Below the pieces are notes generated by a model, which was not told the DNA's origin, did not search any database, and saw nothing but the letters and a program-made list of their open reading frames with translations. A stretch of 32,500 nucleotides of DNA from Symbiodinium natans (Eukaryota > Sar > Dinophyceae > Suessiales > Symbiodiniaceae). Where the stretch lies: contig CAJNDS010002092.1 of NCBI GenBank assembly GCA_905221605.1, positions 100,928-133,427 of the forward strand. The letters run 5' to 3'. The position numbers and the translations under genes are program-made. This document shows, one piece after another, positions 16,563-24,663 of the stretch; the stretch's first letter is position 1; every line of letters starts with the position of its first letter.

Positions 16563-17399
16563 ATGCTTAAATTTAAGAAGGTATATATTGATAGTTATTA
16601 TAAAGTAAGTGGCACTCCATCCAATTTTACAATTGATTTACCTGAAACTGTCCAGTTAGATGAGAATATGTTATGTCAAATTCATGAGGTCAGTATCCCC
16701 CATTCGTGGTATTCAATAAACAGCACAAATAATAATTTATACTTTACGCATCAGGTTATACCGCCAGGTGTCATAGCAGGGGTTACTTATCGTAAAATAA
16801 CAATCCCAGAAGGCAACTATACAGCAGTTGATTTAGCACAAACAATAGAGATTGCTTTGAATTTGTTAGTAGATACGGTTGACAGACCTAATACATATTC
16901 AATAAGTTATAATACATCAACTAACAAATATACTTTCTCTTCTAACTATGCCACTGCTATTTTTGTTGTCTTAACTGATGGAGACATAGCACCAATAGCT
17001 GGTTCGTTTTCAGACCCTGTTGATGTTAATAATTTATATTCAATGAACCAAGTATTAGGTAATACAACACCTGCTACTGATGCTTATACGAATGTAGCAC
17101 CTTACACAACAAATATTATTGACCTTACACCTGTTAAAAATATTTATTTACACTGTAATGAAATCAGCAACTACAACCAACTAACCGTAGCAGGTAATTC
17201 AAGTATAGTCAAGAAAGTCCCCGTTAATGTTCCCTATCTCGGAATAATAAACGATAATGAATTAAGTGCAGAAGACTATATTGGTGTAAGCGGTAAAATG
17301 CTTCGTAGGTTAAATATTCGTCTTAGCGACCATCGGAACAACACTATTAATTTAAACGCGGTGGATATATCCTTCACTCTTACATTTTTTAGGGGTTAA
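16563..17399 (+). CDS. Minor capsid (penton) protein, 278 aa
   Basis: It is expected to form the pentameric vertices of the capsid. The opening matches the penton family of PLVs and virophages: VYIDSYYKVSGTPSNFTIDL (residues about 7-26), then an IHEVSIPHSWYSIN stretch (about 40-53) with an NNLYF strand. The rest is Asn/Thr-rich beta sequence consistent with a single jelly roll, ending in NAVDISFTLTFFRG. The length is normal for the family. It starts a run of five or six plus-strand genes to 20,265 and faces the lipase gene. Family identity comes from the conserved N-terminal pattern and the neighbouring capsid and ATPase genes. Confidence 0.85.
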   Translation: MLKFKKVYIDSYYKVSGTPSNFTIDLPETVQLDENMLCQIHEVSIPHSWYSINSTNNNLYFTHQVIPPGVIAGVTYRKITIPEGNYTAVDLAQTIEIALNLLVDTVDRPNTYSISYNTSTNKYTFSSNYATAIFVVLTDGDIAPIAGSFSDPVDVNNLYSMNQVLGNTTPATDAYTNVAPYTTNIIDLTPVKNIYLHCNEISNYNQLTVAGNSSIVKKVPVNVPYLGIINDNELSAEDYIGVSGKMLRRLNIRLSDHRNNTINLNAVDISFTLTFFRG

Positions 17400-17456
17400 A
17401 AAGGTCTATATTATTTCTTTTTACTTAAAAAATAGAAAAAATATAGAATATTATAT

Positions 17457-18047
17457 ATGAGTGAAGCACTTGAAACAGTTATTGAAGAAGACGCCAAAAA
17501 TGATAATGAAGTAGCAACTGAAAAAGTTGAAGAACCAAAACCAGAAGAGGTTAAGGCAGAAACACCAAAAGAGACCCAAAAAGAAGAAGTGCCCAAAGAA
17601 GACGAGCAGTTTAAAAACAAAACAGACAGGATGAAAAATAAAAAAGTTAAATGTGAAGGATGTCAAGCAGAGATGACACTAAAAACATTAAGATACTCCC
17701 ATAAATGCAACGGCAAAACAGAGGATAAACCAATTAAACCAAAACCAAAAGCAAGAACAGTAGCGGTTAAACCTATTGAAAACCAAGTAATAAAAACAAT
17801 TCCACCTACAAGAATTAAAGAACACGAAGTTTTGTGTAGCATACGCGAACCTAAACAGCAAAATGAAGTAGTAAAATACAGCGAACCAATTGAAGTAAAA
17901 ACTAAAACAAAACCCGTTAGAATGGAAGAAGCGCCACGTCAATTAACTGCCCGAGAATTATTAGAAGCATCTTATGCTGAAATAAGAAGAGCAAAGAGAG
18001 AGGCACATATTGAAAAAATCAACGGCTTTAAATCTAAAATGTTTTAA
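17457..18047 (+). CDS. Acidic/Lys-Pro-rich protein with C2HC-type finger, 196 aa
   Basis: Residues 1-60 are a disordered Glu/Lys/Pro tract. Residues 62-86 hold a compact finger with C66-x2-C69...H82-x-C84. Residues 88-150 are again Lys/Pro-rich. The last 35 residues are a basic helix (ARELLEASYAEIRRAKREAH) ending GFKSKMF. No known domain name can be assigned. It lies downstream of the penton gene on the same strand, so it is probably a virion or assembly factor. The nearest TCTA (about 17405) is some 50 nt upstream, not at the usual distance. Confidence 0.7.
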   Translation: MSEALETVIEEDAKNDNEVATEKVEEPKPEEVKAETPKETQKEEVPKEDEQFKNKTDRMKNKKVKCEGCQAEMTLKTLRYSHKCNGKTEDKPIKPKPKARTVAVKPIENQVIKTIPPTRIKEHEVLCSIREPKQQNEVVKYSEPIEVKTKTKPVRMEEAPRQLTARELLEASYAEIRRAKREAHIEKINGFKSKMF

Positions 18048-18066
18048 TTATTAATAATATTTATAA

Positions 18067-18082
18067 TCTAATATTATTAATA
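18067..18082 (+). promoter_or_regulatory. TCTA promoter motif, 106-aa gene
   Basis: TAATCTAATATTATTAATA precedes the ATG, with TCTA at 18067-18070, 12 nt from the ATG. Confidence 0.6.
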
Positions 18083-18403
18083 ATGAGTATGTTTAAGAGC
18101 AAACCTGAATTTCGTAAAGCACCACAAGTAGAACAATACTATGATTTAGAAGAGACAGTTGGTGTTGCCAGTCGTAAAAAATATATGGAAGACCTCAAAA
18201 TGAGAATTGAAGAAGCGGAGAACAGAGGCAAAAATGTTGCGTTAAGGAATGACTGGGTTAAGCATCAAAAGAAATCACTATATCAGGGACAGCTTGATGA
18301 TATTAACAGACAGTTAGAGCGTCCAATGATGCCAGTAAGAACGAAAGAGGAACTGAAAAAGAAACAGGAAGAGTTAAAAACTATAATGGCAGAAATAACT
18401 TAG
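18083..18403 (+). CDS. Viral protein of unknown function, 106 aa
   Basis: A mostly helical, charged protein. Residues about 32-52 (KKYMEDLKMRIEEAENRGK) and 85-104 (KEELKKKQEELKTIMAEI) look like coiled-coil segments joined by a Pro/Met-rich turn (LERPMMPVRT). It has no Cys cluster, membrane segment or catalytic motif. It sits in the plus-strand structural run behind the penton gene with its own TCTA motif. The family is not recognised. Confidence 0.7.
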   Translation: MSMFKSKPEFRKAPQVEQYYDLEETVGVASRKKYMEDLKMRIEEAENRGKNVALRNDWVKHQKKSLYQGQLDDINRQLERPMMPVRTKEELKKKQEELKTIMAEIT

Positions 18404-18430
18404 TTAGATTTTAATAAAAAAATATTATAA

Positions 18431-18447
18431 TCTAATTTCAACTAATA
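18431..18447 (+). promoter_or_regulatory. TCTA promoter motif, 330-aa gene
   Basis: TAATCTAATTTCAACTAATA precedes the ATG, with TCTA at 18431-18434, 13 nt from the ATG. Confidence 0.6.
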
Positions 18448-19440
18448 ATGATTAAAACATTAAAATCAGAGTTGAAATTAAGACCAACCTATGATGAAAT
18501 GATAGGAATGATTGAAGCGCAAGGCAATGAAAACAGACCCTCAATTGAAACAGTAATAGACAGACGAGCAACATTGTTTCGTAATAATCAATTCGGAAGT
18601 CAGTTAGATAACATTGATTTTTTAGGATTGAAGAAGCAAGAGGAGGACAGAGCAAAAGAAGATGTAAGGAGAGCACAATTAAGACAACGAGGAATAACAG
18701 CAGGGGTATCAACAGGGATAATATCAGTAGGGGCAAGTGATTTTTCAACACCTGCCGAAGTTTATGAAATGGAAACTGACGAAGAAGGCGAAGGTTATTT
18801 AATAGATGGACATAGATTTAATATAAGAACCGAACTGGAAGAAGGACTGAGAAGACAAGAACAAGCAAGGCAAAGAACAACAGAACGAGCAAGAAGCGAT
18901 TTAGATGAAGCACATAGTCAATCAATACCTGCGGGGGTTGAAATGTATAGAATGGATACTGGAGGAACTGATGAAGTAGATGATGAAGACATAGCAGTTT
19001 ATGAAGACGATGTTAATTACACACCTAACATTAGATTTTGGGGTAATAAACCTGTTGAATATATTCAATATCAATTCTTTTTGCGAGGCATAGAAGTGCC
19101 GAATAGGGACGAGTTAAGCGATAAGGACTTATATAAAGCAGGAACGAGAAATAAAAGAACATACAAAGACTATCTTTTAGACTTAATTGAAGATAGTAAA
19201 GATGACGGCGCTTGGACTGAACCGATAGATGAAGAAGAAGTTAAAGAAAGAAAACAAAAATGGAAGATGAAAAAAGGAAGAGGAAAAGGTAGTGGTATTT
19301 CTTCTTCATTAGCCCCTTCACAACCGGCATCATCATCCAGCACAACAAAAGACATTCTTGTAAGTGGAGCAAAAGCAGGAGTGGAAACGTTAGCAAAAGC
19401 AGGAGCAACAGCATTAGCAAAATCATTTTTACCAGTATAA
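18448..19440 (+). CDS. Acidic viral protein with RPTYxE N-terminus, 330 aa
   Basis: The N-terminus LKLRPTYDEMI (residues about 8-18) is echoed by the next gene's RRPTYEELI. In both it is followed by an Asp-rich D-N/V-D-F patch about 35-40 residues on, which suggests two paralogues or a shared docking peptide. The middle is Glu/Arg/Gln-rich and disordered (QEEDRAKEDVRRAQLRQRG, about 65-83). There is a possible folded part at 195-250 (NIRFWGNKPVEYIQYQFFLRG) and a Ser/Lys linker. The C-terminus is Ala/Val-rich and amphipathic (about 305-330, AGVETLAKAGATALAKSFL), which might insert in membrane. The function is unknown; the context suggests a virion component. Confidence 0.7.
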   Translation: MIKTLKSELKLRPTYDEMIGMIEAQGNENRPSIETVIDRRATLFRNNQFGSQLDNIDFLGLKKQEEDRAKEDVRRAQLRQRGITAGVSTGIISVGASDFSTPAEVYEMETDEEGEGYLIDGHRFNIRTELEEGLRRQEQARQRTTERARSDLDEAHSQSIPAGVEMYRMDTGGTDEVDDEDIAVYEDDVNYTPNIRFWGNKPVEYIQYQFFLRGIEVPNRDELSDKDLYKAGTRNKRTYKDYLLDLIEDSKDDGAWTEPIDEEEVKERKQKWKMKKGRGKGSGISSSLAPSQPASSSSTTKDILVSGAKAGVETLAKAGATALAKSFLPV

Positions 19441-19463
19441 TTTATATAGTCTTAATATATTGA

Positions 19464-20006
19464 ATGTTAAGACGGCGCCCAACTTATGAAGAGTTAATAA
19501 AAGAGACAATGACACACCGACTAAAAATACTACCAGAACGACAAAGAAGAACACAGCAGGGAATGTTAATAGAAGATGTTGATTTTGATGACTTTGATTT
19601 AAGTAGATATAATAGCAAAGAAATATTATTAAATAATCCCGAGAAAGGAACACAAACGGATTTATTTCAAAGCAGGTCTTCAACTGAGAAGAGTGAGAGC
19701 GTTAGAAGAGAAGAAGAACCAGCGCAAAGTTATGAAACGAAAAGCGAACCAACCCAAGAACGAGAACCAAAAGAACCTGTTGATGCGAAAGCGGAAAGAC
19801 ACCGTGGGAAATCAATGATGAGACGAATTTATGATGCTATGTTTGGTGAAGATGAATTTAGAGAAGAACGAGAAGAACTGCGTAATAGGAGAGAGCAAAT
19901 TGAAGAAGAACCAGAAATAGACGCTTCGGCAGAAGAACAAGTAGAAGAAGAAGAAGATGAAGAAGATGAAGATGATTTACCAATGAATGTTAAAAAAATC
20001 TTATAA
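19464..20006 (+). CDS. Acidic viral protein with RPTYxE N-terminus, 180 aa
   Basis: It begins MLRRRPTYEELIKETM, like the preceding 330-aa protein. A VDFDDFDLSRYN patch (about residues 40-51) and a long disordered Glu/Arg tract follow. There is one possible helix (SMMRRIYDAMFGEDEF, about 117-132), and the C-terminus is almost pure Glu/Asp (about 158-172). A TCTT variant lies 10 nt before the ATG. The stop comes just after an A7 run (19992-19998). If one A were absent, the frame would run on into the Ser-rich 92-codon frame at 19987-20265 as one product of about 272 aa. The function is unknown. Confidence 0.65.
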   Translation: MLRRRPTYEELIKETMTHRLKILPERQRRTQQGMLIEDVDFDDFDLSRYNSKEILLNNPEKGTQTDLFQSRSSTEKSESVRREEEPAQSYETKSEPTQEREPKEPVDAKAERHRGKSMMRRIYDAMFGEDEFREEREELRNRREQIEEEPEIDASAEEQVEEEEDEEDEDDLPMNVKKIL

Positions 20007-20265
20007 TCCTTCATCAAGTTCAAGTTCAAGGAGAAGTTCAACAAATAGAAGTGCTTTACTACCTATTGAAGAAGAAGCACTGAGCGAACATATCCATTCT
20101 TCCCCGCCAGTATCAGTTCAAAGTTCAATAGAAAGCAATAGGACAATTGAATATGTAGAAGAAGCAACGCCTCCTCAAAGTGTTATTAGTTCTCGGCGTT
20201 CGCAAGAAACAGTAGAATACATAAGGAGCAGAAGTTCCAGAGGAAGCGTTCATTCAGTCCTCTAA
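19987..20265 (+). CDS. Ser/Arg-rich protein, or the frameshifted C-terminus of the upstream gene, 92 aa
   Basis: The frame overlaps the end of the 180-aa gene by 20 nt. It starts with a Ser/Arg-rich segment (SSSSSSRRSSTNRS) and continues with Ser/Glu/Val-rich repeats (TIEYVEEAT and TVEYIRSRSS). An ATG is available, but there is no promoter motif of either class. Since the frames meet at an A7 run, this may be the tail of the upstream gene reached by a one-base deletion in the true sequence or by ribosomal slippage. A separate small gene by stop-start coupling is the alternative. Confidence 0.5.
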   Translation: MLKKSYNPSSSSSSRRSSTNRSALLPIEEEALSEHIHSSPPVSVQSSIESNRTIEYVEEATPPQSVISSRRSQETVEYIRSRSSRGSVHSVL

Positions 20266-20330
20266 AGCGAAATACAAAGAACAAGTGATTTTTTGTGTTT
20301 TTCCTACCACTTTAGCAAGAACTCCCGTTA

Positions 20331-20414
20331 ATGGATTTTGCCTTACCCGATAATGGATTTTGCCTTACCCGATAATGGATTTTCCCTTACCCGATAATGG
20401 ATTTTCCCTTACCC
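20331..20414 (+). repeat. 22-bp tandem repeat, 3.8 copies
   Basis: Unit ATGGATTTTGCCTTACCCGA plus TA starts at 20331, 20353, 20375 and 20397. The last two copies have TTTCCC in place of TTTGCC. It lies between the 3' ends of convergent viral genes and directly before the hairpin at 20415-20451. It is the only tandem repeat of this kind in the viral block. A regulatory or origin role is possible but not shown. Confidence 0.85.
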
Positions 20415-20451
20415 ATAATTTTACAATTAAAACGATTAATTGTAAAATTAT
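20415..20451. terminator. Perfect 16-bp-stem hairpin between convergent genes
   Basis: ATAATTTTACAATTAA (20415-20430) and its exact inverse (20436-20451) enclose the loop AACGA. It lies after the plus-strand run ending at 20265 and touches the stop codon of the minus-strand 84-aa gene. It is probably a bidirectional transcript end. Confidence 0.65.
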
Positions 20452-20705
20452 TATTGTCCTTTCAATATCATAAACTCAGTAGCATTATACTTTTTGTTGT
20501 ATTTCTTAGGTTCGTCCTTCGCCTTATTCTTCCAGTAGCGTTCCCGTTCCTTCTCGTTTTTCCTTTTAATGTATTCGGGGTCTTGCTCCTTTCTTAACTT
20601 ATGATACAGGCGATGATACAATGCCATTTGTTCCTTAACTTGCTCCAATGTCAGACTGTTCGCAAGTTCCTCAATGGTTTTGATTTCTGTGTTGTCGGAA
20701 GTCAT
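20451..20705 (-). CDS. Small charged helical protein, 84 aa
   Basis: A Lys/Glu/Tyr-rich protein with a likely coiled coil at residues about 20-45 (LEQVKEQMALYHRLYHKLRKEQ). A repeat-like segment EYIKRKNEKERERYWKNKAK (about 54-73) resembles the linker of the GIY-YIG/zinc-finger proteins in this element, but there is no finger or nuclease motif. It stands alone on the minus strand between two plus-strand units. TCTA lies 11 nt before the ATG, and ACTTAAAGA also occurs further upstream. The family is unknown. Confidence 0.65.
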   Translation of the reverse strand: MTSDNTEIKTIEELANSLTLEQVKEQMALYHRLYHKLRKEQDPEYIKRKNEKERERYWKNKAKDEPKKYNKKYNATEFMILKGQ

Positions 20706-20724
20706 ATAACTTATTCTAGATATT
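20706..20724 (-). promoter_or_regulatory. TCTA promoter motif, 84-aa gene
   Basis: AATATCTAGAATAAGTTAT precedes the ATG on the minus strand, with TCTA at 20717-20720, 11 nt from the ATG. ACTTAAAGA lies about 15 nt further upstream. Confidence 0.55.
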
Positions 20725-20775
20725 ATAATTTGTCTTTAAGTATGTTTTTACATTCACCAGTATTTGACAGAAAAC

Positions 20776-20797
20776 ACTTAAAGAAATAATAACTTAT
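20776..20797 (+). promoter_or_regulatory. Second-class motif upstream of the polymerase-helicase
   Basis: ACTTAAAGAAATAATAACTT followed by AT ends 23 nt before the ATG. A nearly identical string (two differences over 22 nt) precedes the right-hand GIY-YIG gene at 24832. No TCTA is present at the usual distance. It is a candidate early promoter (inference). Confidence 0.55.
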
Positions 20798-20820
20798 ATT
20801 ATTAATATATCTGTATAATT

Positions 20821-23800
20821 ATGACTAAAAAACTTATAAAAAACTACATCCAGAACCTCAAAAACATCAGAGACGCTAAACAGGGCAAAGTGCCAAACCA
20901 AACAATGACTAAAGTAAACAATGTCATAAACTTATACGAAGACCGCAAAATATCGCAATTCACAACGGCAGTAAATTTAATAAATGGGATGACCATAGGC
21001 AATGCCAAAGCAAAGGAAAAAGGAATAAAGCAATATGAAAAGGCGGTGGCAAAATATGAGGACAAAGCACCAATAACCGAAAGGATGAGAGCAACAGTAA
21101 AGAAAGCGAGGAAGGGCAAGGAAGCTAAGGAAGTTGTAAGAAAAACCGATCAACAACCTGTATTAAAAAGAAAGGCCATTGGCGGTTTATCAACAAAGGC
21201 AAAAGACATTTTCAAAGGAAGGAAAAATTACGATGTTAAGTATATGTTGTTTTCTATCAATAACCGTTCAGGCGCTAAAAAGGCATCATTTATATTAGAT
21301 GGTGTAGCGTATTATCCCTTAATTCTTCTTACCCGTGGGAACGCAAGTGTAGTAGGAAGTGCCAATGTTAGAGCAAACGAGTTCATTGAAACATTAGTTA
21401 AGAGGAGGATAAGACAATACCACGACACCGAAAAGTTCTTATTTAGAAAACTGATGATTACTATGAATTCAAGTAGCGAGTTTAAGGAGGCAACAGGACA
21501 CCTGATAGAATACACCGATGCCATCAGAATTGAAAGCGTTGAGATTGTTGAAACAGACACGGGCGGATACGACGAGAGAGAAGAACCATTACAACAAGGC
21601 AACATCATAAGCACATATTACAGATACATCCAAACCGAAGTCAATGCCGAAGCAGAGACTATGAAAGAGGCACTAAACAAGCAAAAATACAGAGAAAACG
21701 AATGTTGGATAAATGCTTTGTTGGAAAACTTTGAAGGAACTAACCTAACAAGAGAAAAACGACAACAAAAGAACACAAAAACACTGACCCGCGATAAAGT
21801 CCTTGAACTGCTGAATATGACAGAAGAAGAATTTATTAATACGGGGGCGACTATAAACCAAATGGATAAGGTCTTTAAATTTTTCAATATACCAGTTAGG
21901 TTATACAACTTTACAGGTGCTCTGATTTACGAATATAACCCTGACAAATATGAGAAGGGGCGAGTAAAAATATTCAGAGGACTTGTTAAAAACAATCACA
22001 TTTACCTGTTAAACCACGATTTAGAGACATTAAGGCAAATTCAACCGAAAGATAAATACAATGCCTTTACAACAAGCAAGTTTTACATCACCGATAAGAC
22101 TGAACCCGTTGAATATAAAATGTTTGATAATGTAGATGAACTGCTGAAAATGACAGATAAAGAAGAATACGCCCTGATACATTCGGATAATGACTTGGTC
22201 AAGGTCTTCCATCAACTGAACGAAGCAGGATACAAACCGCATATTAACTATCAGGCAGGGCGGATTACGAATATCTTATGTAAGTTTTATTACAAAAAGT
22301 TGAAGAAATATATTAAATACAACATTGTCTCACAGTGTTTATCACAAGAGCGAATTGACGAAGATGTAATAACTGATAGTGAAGAAGTGTATAACAAAAT
22401 CACTACAACTATGTTTAACTTACAAAAAGAGTTGTTTAAAGAAAATCATTTGTCCTATTATAACGAGGTAGATATACAAATCCTTAAAGTGTGTAAAACA
22501 ATAGTTCCGGTTGGCAAGTTTTGTAAAGATGTGGCGGTCAAGAAAATAAAAGAAATAGATATTAACAAGGCATTCACTCACGCGGGAGGGAGTATAAAAT
22601 ACATCCCGAAATTTACACAATTTGACATATTCAGACCCTTTGATGAGGATTGTAGCGCAGACCAATTTAACAACCTGACATTATACATTGTAGAAGTGTA
22701 TGAAGGGAACGTCTTTTTCAACAAGAAGTATTGTTTAGTTTATGGAAAGTTTTTAAAGAAACTGCTGAAACACAACATTAAACTGAAAATCTTATGGTAT
22801 AAGCAACCGAGCAACATTTACAAGGTGGATTATAAAAAACTGATAGATGAACTGTATGCAACAAAAATAACAGACGACGAAGACTTCAACAAGCAGACGC
22901 AAAAGAAACTGTGGAACATCAGCGTCGGAATGTTGGAGAAATCTCATAACACAAGTCAGCGAAGTAGCACATTTACATCATTGAAGGAGGCGTGTTATTA
23001 TCAGAGCATTTACGGTGGAAAAGTCTATACAATAAGCGAGTGTCAGACAGAACTTAACGAAGTGGATGAAGACGAATATGAAACAAAGGAGACGGAAGGA
23101 ACGAAATATTATGTGTTAAGTGTGTCAGAAAAGAAGACTTTAATAAATGGGTTTATGTATATCAAGGAGTTGTTATTACAATATCATAATTTCAAGATGT
23201 ATGAAGCAGATAAGACATTATCCGATAATAACATTACGGTATATAGTGTTAAGACAGATTGCTTGACGATACACGAAGACGATGTGGATAAGGTGTATGG
23301 ATACAATTTTTGTCGTGTATGGAGAGAAGGACTGCTTAAATTTGGAACTAACATAGGCGATTGGAGACTGGAAGAAGAGAAAACAATTACACTGCCTACG
23401 CAGTTATACACATATAAATTCAATGAAGTGCCGGAAATCCCGAAAATTAGTAATGTAAAAATTGAAGTTGAAGACGAGTGGGACACAAAAGCCATTTGTG
23501 AGCAAATTGCTAAGCGAAACCCCGTAATCATTCGTGGAAAATTCCCGGGAACGGGGAAGAGTTATATAGGCGAGTATTTCCAAAAAATGGGTAAGAATGT
23601 TTTGTTTGTAGTGCCAACCAATAGACTTTTACAAGAAAAGGAAGTAGAAGCGACAACTTATAACAAGTTTTTCAGCATTGCTGTTCACGAAGATGTCGGG
23701 GAAAAGTTGCCAGCGTTTGACTATTCCCCTTTCGATGTGGTGGTGTTTGACGAGGTTTATATGTCTAACTTATATGTTTTGGATAAGGTCAGACGGTTCA

Positions 23801-24639
23801 TTAAAGAAAATCCTGATATTATCGTTATTGGGACGGGCGATGTTAAACAATTGCAGGGAGTGGAAGTTATGACCAACTGCCAGAACCCAGCAGTTTATAT
23901 GGACAACTGCATAGATATAGTATTTAAATACAATATATTCCTAGAAGTGTGTAAAAGAGTAGGAGCGAAGGACAGCGAAGAAGGAGACAGAAACAGGGAA
24001 ATCATTAATAATATGTATAACGACTTTTGGGAAAGCAAGTTGCCTATTCAAGACATCATACCGAAATACTTTGAAACGACTGACGACATAATGGCATCGG
24101 AGCATAACATCGCCTACACTAACATAAGATGCCGAAATGTCGCAAACGAGATTAGAAACAGGTTAAGCAAGAAAGACAAATACGAAGTGGGCGAAATACT
24201 CATTGCCAGAAAATGGATTAAACAACCAAGGGTAAATGTAAATCTACGGTATAGAATTACGAGCATAGAACAAGATGAACTCGGAGCGCAAATAACATTA
24301 CAGAACATAGCAAATGATGAAGATCAGTTTATGCTGTTTGAGGCAATTGTTGATAATAACTTTATATACTCATACTGCGCCACCTGTCATTCAAGTCAGG
24401 GAGCGAGTGTAAAGGGGAGTATAACTATACACGAATACAGCTTACCAATAGCAAGCAGGGAGTGGGTTTGGACGAGTATTACACGCTGTGTTGATTTTAG
24501 AAAAGTCAGGTTCTACAACAACGCAAGTTTTGATAAACAAATGGATAAAAACATGATAATGAGATACTTTAAAAACAAGGTGGAGAATTACAAACTACAA
24601 GACAGAAAAGCAGGCAGAGAGATAAACGAAGAAGAATAA
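20821..24639 (+). CDS. PolB-like polymerase fused to SF1 helicase, 1,272 aa
   Basis: Probable replication protein. Residues 1-130 are basic. About 280-405 form a distinct module with NECWIN (Cys295) and NNHIYLLNHD (His393), possibly a Cys/His hydrolase fold such as OTU-like (not proven). About 570-830 fit a family-B palm: motif A-like EIDINKAFT (Asp580), motif B-like K695-x3-N699-x3-G703 (KLWNISVGML), and motif C-like VYSVKTDCL (Asp813). In motif C the first Asp of the usual D-T-D is Lys811. The C-terminus is an SF1 helicase: Walker A GKFPGTGKS (Lys913), Walker B VVVFDE (Asp977/Glu978), GTGDVKQLQG (motif III), and CHSSQGASV...TSITRCVD (motifs V/VI, about 1188-1228). Fusion in one frame without a break argues for recent function. 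No clear 3'-5' exonuclease was identified. The gene has second-class upstream motifs, unlike the capsid genes. Confidence 0.82.
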   Translation: MTKKLIKNYIQNLKNIRDAKQGKVPNQTMTKVNNVINLYEDRKISQFTTAVNLINGMTIGNAKAKEKGIKQYEKAVAKYEDKAPITERMRATVKKARKGKEAKEVVRKTDQQPVLKRKAIGGLSTKAKDIFKGRKNYDVKYMLFSINNRSGAKKASFILDGVAYYPLILLTRGNASVVGSANVRANEFIETLVKRRIRQYHDTEKFLFRKLMITMNSSSEFKEATGHLIEYTDAIRIESVEIVETDTGGYDEREEPLQQGNIISTYYRYIQTEVNAEAETMKEALNKQKYRENECWINALLENFEGTNLTREKRQQKNTKTLTRDKVLELLNMTEEEFINTGATINQMDKVFKFFNIPVRLYNFTGALIYEYNPDKYEKGRVKIFRGLVKNNHIYLLNHDLETLRQIQPKDKYNAFTTSKFYITDKTEPVEYKMFDNVDELLKMTDKEEYALIHSDNDLVKVFHQLNEAGYKPHINYQAGRITNILCKFYYKKLKKYIKYNIVSQCLSQERIDEDVITDSEEVYNKITTTMFNLQKELFKENHLSYYNEVDIQILKVCKTIVPVGKFCKDVAVKKIKEIDINKAFTHAGGSIKYIPKFTQFDIFRPFDEDCSADQFNNLTLYIVEVYEGNVFFNKKYCLVYGKFLKKLLKHNIKLKILWYKQPSNIYKVDYKKLIDELYATKITDDEDFNKQTQKKLWNISVGMLEKSHNTSQRSSTFTSLKEACYYQSIYGGKVYTISECQTELNEVDEDEYETKETEGTKYYVLSVSEKKTLINGFMYIKELLLQYHNFKMYEADKTLSDNNITVYSVKTDCLTIHEDDVDKVYGYNFCRVWREGLLKFGTNIGDWRLEEEKTITLPTQLYTYKFNEVPEIPKISNVKIEVEDEWDTKAICEQIAKRNPVIIRGKFPGTGKSYIGEYFQKMGKNVLFVVPTNRLLQEKEVEATTYNKFFSIAVHEDVGEKLPAFDYSPFDVVVFDEVYMSNLYVLDKVRRFIKENPDIIVIGTGDVKQLQGVEVMTNCQNPAVYMDNCIDIVFKYNIFLEVCKRVGAKDSEEGDRNREIINNMYNDFWESKLPIQDIIPKYFETTDDIMASEHNIAYTNIRCRNVANEIRNRLSKKDKYEVGEILIARKWIKQPRVNVNLRYRITSIEQDELGAQITLQNIANDEDQFMLFEAIVDNNFIYSYCATCHSSQGASVKGSITIHEYSLPIASREWVWTSITRCVDFRKVRFYNNASFDKQMDKNMIMRYFKNKVENYKLQDRKAGREINEEE

Positions 24640-24663
24640 ATAACCCCCGAATGGTGCTTGAAA

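Noticed and set aside
9338-20265. Many long frames opposite the viral genes (for example opposite the fibre, the 330-aa and the polymerase genes)
   Set aside because: They are antisense shadows of AT-rich genes. They lack promoter motifs, and their composition mirrors the sense codons.
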